Below, one piece after another: positions 1-5,750 of a stretch of 12,851 nucleotides of DNA; within the stretch, counting starts at the first letter, position 1; every line of letters begins with the position of its first letter. Location of the stretch: positions 1-12,851 of the forward strand of contig DCSM01000157.1 in assembly GCA_002325605.1 (NCBI GenBank), written 5' to 3'. Position numbers and translations under genes: made by a program. The notes under the pieces were generated by a model, which saw nothing but the letters and a program-made list of their open reading frames with translations, had not been told where the DNA came from and did not search any database. The DNA comes from Chloroflexaceae bacterium UBA1466 (lineage in GTDB: Bacteria; Chloroflexota; Chloroflexia; Chloroflexales; Chloroflexaceae).

Positions 1-1
1 T

Positions 2-20
2 CCCTTCGGCAGGCTCAGGG
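2..20. repeat. short dispersed-type repeat (CCCTTCGGCAGGCTCAGGG)
   Basis: The first bases of the window spell CCCTTCGGCAGGCTCAGGG, with complementary ends CCCT and AGGG. From memory, close variants of this sequence (C-T-T-C-G-A-C-A-G/A-G-C-T-C-A-G-G core) recur as short intergenic repeats in many bacterial genomes. Only one copy lies in this window, so repetition cannot be shown here. It sits immediately upstream of the first methionine of the pgpH-like gene and is readable in that gene's frame. Confidence 0.4.
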
Positions 21-32
21 AACGCCTCGCAG

Positions 33-2138
33 ATGGGCCTTCTGCCACTTTTGGCTGGAGTCTTTTTGGCCCTTGGCCTGTGGGGGGCCTTGGCCTTGCG
101 CTTACCCAGCGAAACAGGTTCGCTGGAACTGGGTCGCCCCAGCCAAATCAGCATTCAAGCGCGGCGAAATGTCAAATTTATTAGTAATTTACGCACGAGT
201 GCAGAGCGAGCTAAAGCCGAAAATCGCCCCGAAAACTTGGTGATGGAGAGCGACTTTAGCCTGCTTTCGCGCCAAAGACTGAGTTTGGATACGCTGCTGA
301 CCAGCATCAGTGCGGTGCGAGCCGACCCCACCCTCAACGATTCGGAGAAAATTCAGAAACTTAGCACTTTGCCCAATGCTTCCCTTGCCTTTTCCCCCAC
401 GTTGGCCTGGTCTGTGATCGCCCTGGACGAAAATGGGTGGAATGGGGTAAAGATGCAATGTTTGACCCTTTATGATCGGGCCGTGTCGCAGTATGCTTAT
501 GAGCTTGACCAAACCGCTTTGCAGCAACTTCAGCAGCGCTCTCTGCCCTATTGGACAAGCGGTTTGGCTGAACCACAACGGGGCGTAGTTTTGTTTTTCA
601 CGACGGGGTTTCTGCGCGTCAATCGGGTGCTGAATGCCCAGGCTACTGAGCAACACAAACGCGAAGCTCGCGCACAGATTAAGCCCATCGAAATTGAGGT
701 TTTAGCGGGACAAAGCATTATCCGCAGTGGCGAAATTGTAAATTCAGAGATCATTGAACTACTGGAAGCTACAGGAGATCTACCTAAACAGTTAAATTGG
801 TTTAATCTTGCAGGCTTAGGCTTAATTGCCAGTTTGTTGGCTCTGATCTTTGTCCAATATTTAGGCACTTTTCAACCAGAGATCATGCAGAAGACGCAAG
901 CGCTCTTGGTGATCACGACGCTTTTAGTGCTGACGGCCCTAGCTGCTCGCTTTTTATTGCCTATATGGGCCGAACAGCCTTATGCTTTTCCCTTAGCAAC
1001 CACGATTCTGATCTTGAGCGTCATCTTTGATAGCAAAGTAGCCTTGGTCAGCGCGATCATCCTCAGTCTTATCATTGGGATAATTGACGGGAATACTTTA
1101 ACCTTAGCTGCAACGATGCTTTTGGGGAGCGCCACTGCGATCTTTGTGGTGCGTGGAGCCGAACGGACTTTGACTTTCCTGTTGGCCGGCGTGGGGGTTG
1201 CAGCCGTAACTACGCTGACCCAGTTGGCTTTCCTCTTGGCCGGGAGCGGGATGCTCAATGCGCTCGACTTGTCGGCGCTGCTCTTTTTCAGTGGCCTGAA
1301 TGGGGGCTTATCGGCTATTCTGGCCCTTGGCTCGTTCAACCTGGTCGGGCGGTTGGCAGGAGTCGTGACAACCTTTCAATTGATGGAACTGGCCCATCCT
1401 TCACGGCCCTTGCTCCGCAAGCTAATTCGGGAAGCGCCAGGAACTTACGCGCATAGCTTGGCCGTGGGCAATTTGGCCGAAGCCGCCGCCGAAGCTGTGG
1501 GGGCTGATGCTTTACTTCTGCGGGTTTCGGCCTATTACCACGACATCGGGAAAACCGTCCGGCCCTTCTTCTTCACCGAAAACCAGTTGGGGCGGGAGAA
1601 TATTCACAATGAGCTTGACCCTTCTTCCAGTGCGGCGATTATCATTGACCATGTGGTCGAAGGGCTAAAGATCGCCCAGCAACATGGTTTGCCCCCGCAA
1701 GTCAGTGCCTTCATTACTGCTCATCACGGTACAAATACCGTTGGGAACTTCTACCAATTGGCCCTTCAGCAGAAAGATAGCGTAGAAATCAAAGATTTTC
1801 GCTACCCTGGCCCCAGGCCTGCCACAAAGGAAGAGGGAATCATGATGTTAGCCGACACCGTCGAAGCTACAGTCCGCTCAAAAGCCCAGAGTGGAAAGTT
1901 GATTCTCACGCAGCCTAAGAGCGCCGAAGGGCAAAGTCAAGTCAATGAAAATGCCCAAACCCTTGAAGCTACGGTCAACGGGATCATTGATGAACGGATC
2001 CGGAGTGGGCAGTTGAATAACACCGCTTTGACTTTGCATGATCTGGTTCTGATTAAGGGAGCTTTCCTGAATACCTTACAAGGGATTTATCATCCGCGCA
2101 CCGATTACGCAAAGGTTCAAGCTTCTTCCCTTAGCTAA
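33..2138 (+). CDS. pgpH: PgpH-like 7TM-HD cyclic-di-AMP phosphodiesterase (5' end uncertain)
   Basis: Membrane HD-domain phosphohydrolase of the PgpH (7TMR-HDED / 7TM / HD) family, whose studied members hydrolyse cyclic di-AMP at the cytoplasmic face. Visible layout: one N-terminal membrane segment (about residues 3-24); an extracytoplasmic region to about 255 that ends in the family-typical IEVLAGQSIIRSGEIV stretch; several membrane helices (about 256-445); and a C-terminal HD domain. Metal ligands are intact: H474 (TYAHSLAVGN), H503-D504 (YYHDIGK), an IIDH histidine, AHHGT, and the closing MLADTVEA aspartate. The 701-residue length is normal or slightly short. The frame stays open from codon 33 back to the window edge, and the first Met directly enters a membrane helix with no basic residues before it. 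The true start may therefore lie upstream or the 5' end may be altered. The phoH, ybeY and era neighbours common for this gene are absent downstream; the next gene converges. Confidence 0.88.
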   Translation: MGLLPLLAGVFLALGLWGALALRLPSETGSLELGRPSQISIQARRNVKFISNLRTSAERAKAENRPENLVMESDFSLLSRQRLSLDTLLTSISAVRADPTLNDSEKIQKLSTLPNASLAFSPTLAWSVIALDENGWNGVKMQCLTLYDRAVSQYAYELDQTALQQLQQRSLPYWTSGLAEPQRGVVLFFTTGFLRVNRVLNAQATEQHKREARAQIKPIEIEVLAGQSIIRSGEIVNSEIIELLEATGDLPKQLNWFNLAGLGLIASLLALIFVQYLGTFQPEIMQKTQALLVITTLLVLTALAARFLLPIWAEQPYAFPLATTILILSVIFDSKVALVSAIILSLIIGIIDGNTLTLAATMLLGSATAIFVVRGAERTLTFLLAGVGVAAVTTLTQLAFLLAGSGMLNALDLSALLFFSGLNGGLSAILALGSFNLVGRLAGVVTTFQLMELAHPSRPLLRKLIREAPGTYAHSLAVGNLAEAAAEAVGADALLLRVSAYYHDIGKTVRPFFFTENQLGRENIHNELDPSSSAAIIIDHVVEGLKIAQQHGLPPQVSAFITAHHGTNTVGNFYQLALQQKDSVEIKDFRYPGPRPATKEEGIMMLADTVEATVRSKAQSGKLILTQPKSAEGQSQVNENAQTLEATVNGIIDERIRSGQLNNTALTLHDLVLIKGAFLNTLQGIYHPRTDYAKVQASSLS

Positions 2139-2143
2139 AGCTA
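2132..2143. repeat. short hairpin over the pgpH stop codon
   Basis: TAGCTAAAGCTA is a perfect inverted repeat (5-bp arms, AA between) containing the TAA stop of the pgpH-like gene. No T-run follows, so it is at best a weak 3'-end hairpin. The remaining 2144-2227 spacer between the two convergent genes shows no clear intrinsic terminator. Confidence 0.3.
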
Positions 2144-2227
2144 TCAGCTTCCAGTTGACCAGCCCAGGAGAAGCGAGGGCCAACACAAGGGAGGGGTAAG
2201 TTTGCCGAAACCGAGGCCAAGGTCTAG

Positions 2228-3718
2228 TCACCGAATGATAAAGGGCAAGTAGACCGGCAGCAGATCACCGAGAACCTTAATTAGGCTGGTTTCTTCAAGC
2301 GTACTTTTCCAGGGCTGGCGACCTGTTTGACCATCATCGGCAACAAAGAACAGCTTATCCCCGACGCTCGCAAGGTTGCTAGGCTCAGAACCCGCACTGC
2401 CAGGGTTAATATCTTTGAGCAGAAGGGTCCCTTTCGCAAAGCCATCTGTGACCCACAATTCGCGGCCATGCTGGCCATCATCGGCGGCAAAGAATAACCG
2501 TGTTCCCGCTCCCGCGCTCTCAACTACCGTGAGCCAGGAACTCAAAGGGGTGAAAGCATTGGCGGAGCCAGGATGCAAATCTTTGACTAAAACTGTGTTA
2601 GTCAACAGACCTTCACTTTCCCACAACTCATAACCGCTTTCGCCATCGTTGGCCACGAAGAAGAGCTTATTCTGAAAGCTTGTCAAATTCCAAAGGCCTG
2701 AAGAGGTTGGCCCTGGCAAAAGATCTTTGACTAAAGTTGGCTCCTTATTTTTGTTTTTCGCCCACAGTTCTGCACCTGTAGCTCCCGTCGCCGCGACGAA
2801 AAAGAGCGTTCCATTGACATTGGTCAATTCGCTGGGCGAAGATGAATCTGCGCCGAGCCAAAGATCCTTTACCAACTCAGCGGTTACGCCATTGCTTTCC
2901 CACAACTCTGCGCCATTCAGACCATCGTTGGCGACAAAAAAGAGGGTTTTCTCAACCGCCGTCAAATTACTAGGGTCGGAACTCTCCTTTTCCAAACGAA
3001 GATCTTGGACTAAAACCGTACTCTTTTCGGTTCCGCTACTTTGCCAAAGCTCGCGCCCATGTTGACCGTCGTCGGCCACGAAGAAAAGCGTTTTGTCTAC
3101 AACGGTTAGCTGGCTAGGGACTGAACTGTTTGGGCCAGGGTTTATATCTTTAACTAGCACCGTTCCCGCAAGTGTACCGTCGCTTTGCCAAAGCTCATAA
3201 TCCTTCCCATCCCCTGAAGCGCGAAAGAAGAGCTTATCATCTAAGACGGTTAGCTCGCTGGGGTCAGAACTCCCTGCGCCAGGGTTAATATCCTTGACGC
3301 TTACTGTACCCGTAAGTGTACCGTCTGTGGCCCACAACTCTCGCCCGTTTTGGCCATCATCGGCGGCGAAGAAAAGAGTCTTCTTCAGCACGACTAAAGA
3401 CCCCAACCGTGAACCATTGGCCCCAGGATGGATCTCCTTCACCAACAACGTGCCCGCAGCCGTGCCATCGCTGCGCCACAACTCCTCCCCGTGTTGGCTG
3501 TCGGTGGCGATGAAATAGGCGACATTGCCCAGCTTGACAAACTTGACATTTTCAGCTAAAGCCGAACTAAAGGGGCGGAGCGCATTGGCCGCGAGCGCGG
3601 CGGCGGGCACGCCAGAAGAAGGGTACGTTGCCAACAGGGTAAAGGTGCAAACGAGGGTAAAGAGCCTGAAGGTAGAACGCTGGGGCAGACTGGCTTGGGG
3701 CCGAGTCTGAGTTTTCAT
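2228..3718 (-). CDS. secreted ELWxxDGT-repeat protein
   Basis: Exported repeat protein of 496 residues. A signal peptide is plain: basic n-region (residues 1-18), hydrophobic core (about 19-37) and Ala-rich cleavage zone near 39-46. The rest is nine units of roughly 45-50 residues, each with an LFF-A-DDG strand, an ELWxxDGT motif and a VKDINPG strand. ELW occurs eight times (first at residue 79). Units 4-8 drift from the consensus, and the ninth has QPWKST. This matches the ELWxxDGT repeat family, thought to fold as beta-propeller-like blades; no enzymatic residues are evident and the function is unknown. The C-terminus ends VYLPFIIR. The start at 3718 was chosen because GGAG lies 7 nt upstream and the signal peptide then begins with a basic n-region. 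An in-frame ATG at 3766 would add 16 residues encoded through a hairpin. Expression may be controlled by the structured leader. Confidence 0.85.
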   Translation of the reverse strand: MKTQTRPQASLPQRSTFRLFTLVCTFTLLATYPSSGVPAAALAANALRPFSSALAENVKFVKLGNVAYFIATDSQHGEELWRSDGTAAGTLLVKEIHPGANGSRLGSLVVLKKTLFFAADDGQNGRELWATDGTLTGTVSVKDINPGAGSSDPSELTVLDDKLFFRASGDGKDYELWQSDGTLAGTVLVKDINPGPNSSVPSQLTVVDKTLFFVADDGQHGRELWQSSGTEKSTVLVQDLRLEKESSDPSNLTAVEKTLFFVANDGLNGAELWESNGVTAELVKDLWLGADSSSPSELTNVNGTLFFVAATGATGAELWAKNKNKEPTLVKDLLPGPTSSGLWNLTSFQNKLFFVANDGESGYELWESEGLLTNTVLVKDLHPGSANAFTPLSSWLTVVESAGAGTRLFFAADDGQHGRELWVTDGFAKGTLLLKDINPGSAGSEPSNLASVGDKLFFVADDGQTGRQPWKSTLEETSLIKVLGDLLPVYLPFIIR

Positions 3719-3725
3719 TTGATGA

Positions 3726-3729
3726 CTCC
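3726..3729 (-). promoter_or_regulatory. ribosome binding site fixing the ELWxxDGT gene start
   Basis: On the minus strand GGAG precedes the ATG at 3718 by seven bases (TCATCAA). The candidates at 3766 and 3757 lack a comparable site. The GGAGTCAT stretch around the site repeats the 5' arm of the upstream hairpin at 3752-3770, so the two could compete for the same pairing partner. Confidence 0.7.
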
Positions 3730-3747
3730 GCAAATTGTAAAGCTGGG

Positions 3748-3770
3748 AAAAAGTCATGCATGGCATGACT
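3748..3770 (-). terminator. terminator-like hairpin in the 5' leader (candidate attenuator)
   Basis: On the minus strand AGTCATGC, CAT, GCATGACT forms a perfect 8-bp stem with a 3-nt loop. It runs straight into five T residues, which is the form of an intrinsic terminator. The next minus-strand gene upstream would be on the other side of the divergent + strand mtnA promoter, so no gene needs terminating here. The hairpin lies about 30 nt before the ELWxxDGT start codon. That position suggests transcriptional attenuation within the leader; this is inference. Confidence 0.5.
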
Positions 3771-3783
3771 CTGAAAGCCCCCT

Positions 3784-3821
3784 CCCGGAGGCCCCGGCTT
3801 TAGCCGTGACCCAACTCCGGG
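3784..3821. repeat. nested stem-loop in the ELWxxDGT leader
   Basis: The outer arms CCCGGAG (3784-3790) and CTCCGGG (3815-3821) are exact complements and enclose a perfect hairpin CGGCTTTAGCCG (3795-3806). A competing perfect palindrome CCTCCCGGAGG occupies 3781-3791. GC-rich nested palindromes of this shape occur as dispersed intergenic repeats, but as part of the leader RNA they could also take part in folding. The role is not determinable from one copy. Confidence 0.5.
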
Positions 3822-3854
3822 GAAAAGAGCTTGGGGTTCAGCCTATTTGATTCC

Positions 3855-3868
3855 AAATCCAGGGATTT
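3855..3868. promoter_or_regulatory. operator-like inverted repeat between divergent genes
   Basis: AAATCC-AG-GGATTT is a perfect 6-bp-arm inverted repeat. It lies about 25 nt downstream of the minus-strand TATAAT box (3893-3898) and about 45 nt upstream of the + strand promoter. It could be a protein binding site or the first hairpin of the minus-strand leader RNA. Confidence 0.3.
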
Positions 3869-3892
3869 CAGAGTAGGAATTATCACCTCTGC

Positions 3893-3898
3893 ATTATA
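3893..3898 (-). promoter_or_regulatory. candidate -10 box for the ELWxxDGT gene
   Basis: The minus strand carries a consensus TATAAT at 3898-3893, inside TTGTATAATG. No good -35 hexamer is seen at 16-18 nt, so the call rests on the -10 alone. Transcription would begin near 3886 and give a leader of about 165 nt, which includes the inverted repeats and the terminator-like hairpin. Confidence 0.4.
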
Positions 3899-3912
3899 CA
3901 ACTTCCAGGGCA

Positions 3913-3941
3913 TTGCACGGCCACCGTAAAACCGTTATAAT
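3913..3941 (+). promoter_or_regulatory. sigma70-type promoter of the mtnA operon, leaderless
   Basis: TTGCAC (3913-3918), a 17-bp spacer and a perfect TATAAT (3936-3941). The -10 box ends seven bases before the ATG at 3949, so the expected transcription start falls on or beside that A. The message would have no 5' leader and no Shine-Dalgarno, and indeed none is present. The in-frame ATG at 3940 and the TTG at 3913 overlap the promoter and are not plausible starts. Confidence 0.75.
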
Positions 3942-3948
3942 GGCGGCC

Positions 3949-5013
3949 ATGAAACTTCCCCTTTTAACTCAGCGCGGCGCGACGCTGCGTTATGATCGAG
4001 ATCAAGGCATAGTTTTTGTGCTAGACCGCCGGCTTTACCCGCACGAAACGCAGTTTGTGGCTTGCCCAGACCTGGAAGCTGTGGCGATGGCCATTACGAC
4101 GATGATTGTGCAAGGTGGGCCGCCGCTGGCGTATGTGGCGGGCTACGGCTTGGCTTTGGTGGCGCGGCAGAAGCGCCAGGCGACAGTGGCGCAGCAGCGC
4201 GAGGCTTTGACGCAAGCCACCGCCAAATTGCGGCAGACGCGCCCTACCGCCGACGACCTCGCCAATTTGTTGGCCGCTGCCGAAACGCTGTTTGAAACCG
4301 CTTTGCGAAATGGTGAAGATCTTGAACAGACTTTAGTCACTTTTGTAGATGCTCAGGTCGCTGAAGGAGATCGGGTGGCTGAGGCTTGCGGGCGCAATGC
4401 GGCGACACTGCTCCCAGACGGCGCGAACATTCTGACGCATTGTTTCGCTGGTGCAGCCCTCAATTGGATGTTGTACACAGCTTTTGTCGAGCAGAAAAAG
4501 CAAATCCAACTCTATCCAAACGAAACCCGTCCTTACTTGCAAGGCGCAAGGCTGACCGCGCATCAGGCGCACGAAATTGGCGTTAAAGTCACGTTGCTGA
4601 CCGATAATATGGCTGGGTTTTGCTTTAGTCGGGGAATGTTCACTCATTATATCACAGCCGCTGACCGCATTGCTTTAGATGGCAGTATTGCAAATAAAGT
4701 TGGAACTTATCAATATGCAGTCTTAGCAGCACGGCATAATGTGCCTTTTTATGTTTTGGGCTATGATGGGCCTGATTTCAAAACTTTGACGGGCGCAGAT
4801 ATTCCCATTGAAGAGCGTGATCCAGAGGAAGTTTTAAGTTTAGCTGGCAAAAGAATCGCGCCCCAAGGGATAGATGCTTATTATCCTGCCTTTGACGTAA
4901 CTCCTCCAGAGCTTATCAGCAAAATCATTACTGAAAAAGGGATTTTCCTTCCCAGTGCAATGGCGACTTATGATAAAACGGGCAGCCTGCCTGTTTCTCA
5001 ACAAAAGCTATGA
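3949..5013 (+). CDS. mtnA: MtnA-like sugar-1-phosphate isomerase (variant S-methyl-5-thioribose-1-phosphate isomerase)
   Basis: Member of the MtnA / eIF-2B alpha-beta-delta fold family. MtnA converts 5-methylthioribose-1-phosphate to the ribulose-1-phosphate form in methionine salvage. The 354 residues match the usual length. Catalytic residues are kept: C165 (LTHCFAG) and D239 (AADRIA). Also kept are Q198 (ETRPYLQGARLTA), R98 (TRPTADD), N249-K250 (ANKVGTY) and PAFDVTP. Departures from canonical MtnA: the phosphate-loop RGAPAIG reads QGGPPLA (Q55 for Arg). The segment after the catalytic Cys is NWMLYTAF rather than the usual GYGTAL-like sequence. The NG of ARNGD is DG, and the usual PxST(I/F)D segment is GYDGPDF. 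It may therefore act on a related sugar phosphate (5-deoxyribose-1-P or ribose-1-P) or be a diverged paralogue. The start is set by the -10 box seven bases upstream. Its stop overlaps the next start (ATGA), so translation is probably coupled. Confidence 0.82.
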   Translation: MKLPLLTQRGATLRYDRDQGIVFVLDRRLYPHETQFVACPDLEAVAMAITTMIVQGGPPLAYVAGYGLALVARQKRQATVAQQREALTQATAKLRQTRPTADDLANLLAAAETLFETALRNGEDLEQTLVTFVDAQVAEGDRVAEACGRNAATLLPDGANILTHCFAGAALNWMLYTAFVEQKKQIQLYPNETRPYLQGARLTAHQAHEIGVKVTLLTDNMAGFCFSRGMFTHYITAADRIALDGSIANKVGTYQYAVLAARHNVPFYVLGYDGPDFKTLTGADIPIEERDPEEVLSLAGKRIAPQGIDAYYPAFDVTPPELISKIITEKGIFLPSAMATYDKTGSLPVSQQKL

Positions 5014-5735
5014 TTCTAATCATTGGTGGCACAGCAGCCTATCATCTCGACCTGGAAACTGAGTTTGGCCCCCACGAGCGGCTTGAAATTCCCACGCCTT
5101 ATGGTGCAGCTTTTCCTATTTTGCACTCGCGGGCGGAGCCGAAATTGGCTTTTGCGTCGCGGCACGGCCAAAAGCGGTTGGAAGTTAGCCCACCTTTTGT
5201 CAATGCGCGAGCGAACTTATGGGCGGCTAAAAGCCTGGGCGTGAACGTGATTCTGAGTTGGAATGGGGTGGGAGCCGTTAATCCCTTGCTGGAAGTTGCT
5301 GATTTTTTAGTCTTAGATGGGCTTTTTGATTTTACGAAAACGCGAATTCTGAGCTTTGTTGAGCAAAAAACGAAGCGCAATAGCCATTTGCAACATCCAT
5401 TTGACCGCGAAGTGAGCGAAGTTCTCTTCATAAAAGCTCGTGAAACGACATCTCGTGCTTTTATCTGTGGTTTATACGCGTGTAGTGAAGGCCCTCGCCT
5501 GGAGACCGCTGCCGAAATTCAAGCCTTTAAGCGGTTAGGCGCAGATGTGGTCGGTATGACTCTTGTGCCAGAAGTTTTCCTGGCGCAAGAAGTAGGCATT
5601 TCCTATGCTTCGCTGGCGTATGTCACAAATTATGCGACAGGATTAGCCCCTGAAGACCATTCGCCGCGCCATTTTGGGCGTGAAGTTGCCCAGCGTTGTT
5701 TAGAAATTGTGCGAGCTACGGCCTTGGTTTTGTGA
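5010..5735 (+). CDS. mtnP: MtnP-family nucleoside phosphorylase, probable 6-oxopurine (methylthioinosine-type) specificity
   Basis: Cytosolic purine-nucleoside phosphorylase of the PNP/MTAP family: nucleoside + phosphate gives free base + sugar-1-phosphate. Family features seen: GGTAAYH phosphate loop near the N-terminus, SRHG, PPFVNARANL, the NGVGAV segment, EGPRLETAAEI, GADVVGMTLVPE and VTNYATG. Length 241 is typical of bacterial members. Adenine-specific MTAP enzymes have Asp-x-Asp in the last motif. Here it is N207-Y208-A209, as I recall for the Pseudomonas methylthioinosine phosphorylase and other 6-oxopurine enzymes, so inosine-type substrates are inferred. The usual RHGxGH reads RHGQKR. 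The gene overlaps the isomerase by four bases without its own Shine-Dalgarno. This coupling pairs the enzyme making the sugar-1-phosphate with the one consuming it. Confidence 0.82.
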   Translation: MILIIGGTAAYHLDLETEFGPHERLEIPTPYGAAFPILHSRAEPKLAFASRHGQKRLEVSPPFVNARANLWAAKSLGVNVILSWNGVGAVNPLLEVADFLVLDGLFDFTKTRILSFVEQKTKRNSHLQHPFDREVSEVLFIKARETTSRAFICGLYACSEGPRLETAAEIQAFKRLGADVVGMTLVPEVFLAQEVGISYASLAYVTNYATGLAPEDHSPRHFGREVAQRCLEIVRATALVL

Positions 5736-5750
5736 ACATAAAGAATGCTT

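Noticed and set aside
189..656. A 155-codon open frame on the minus strand inside the pgpH-like gene
   Set aside because: It is antisense to a well-conserved domain protein, has no recognisable domain or ribosome site, and its amino-acid make-up looks like a shadow of the + strand codons. The same holds for the minus-strand frames at 548-868 and 980-1339.
2376..3513. Several + strand frames of 65-112 codons opposite the ELWxxDGT gene
   Set aside because: They are periodic shadows of the repeated coding sequence on the minus strand. Their apparent internal repeats come from the ELWxxDGT units.
2228..3718. Tandem DNA repeats suggesting a CRISPR or minisatellite
   Set aside because: The recurring stretches (for example the TGGCCATCATCGGC type) have a period of about 150 nt, in frame with the protein repeats. 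They diverge freely at third positions, so they are coding repeats.
3719..3766. Longer N-terminus of the ELWxxDGT protein starting at ATG 3766 or 3757
   Set aside because: The added residues would be encoded through a perfect hairpin with a T-run and lack a ribosome site. The ATG at 3718 has GGAG seven bases upstream and gives a normal signal peptide.
3913..3948. TTG (3913) or ATG (3940) as the start of the mtnA-like gene
   Set aside because: Both overlap the promoter: TTG is part of the -35 and ATG 3940 overlaps the TATAAT. The added residues are not family-like, and ATG 3949 gives the canonical MtnA length.
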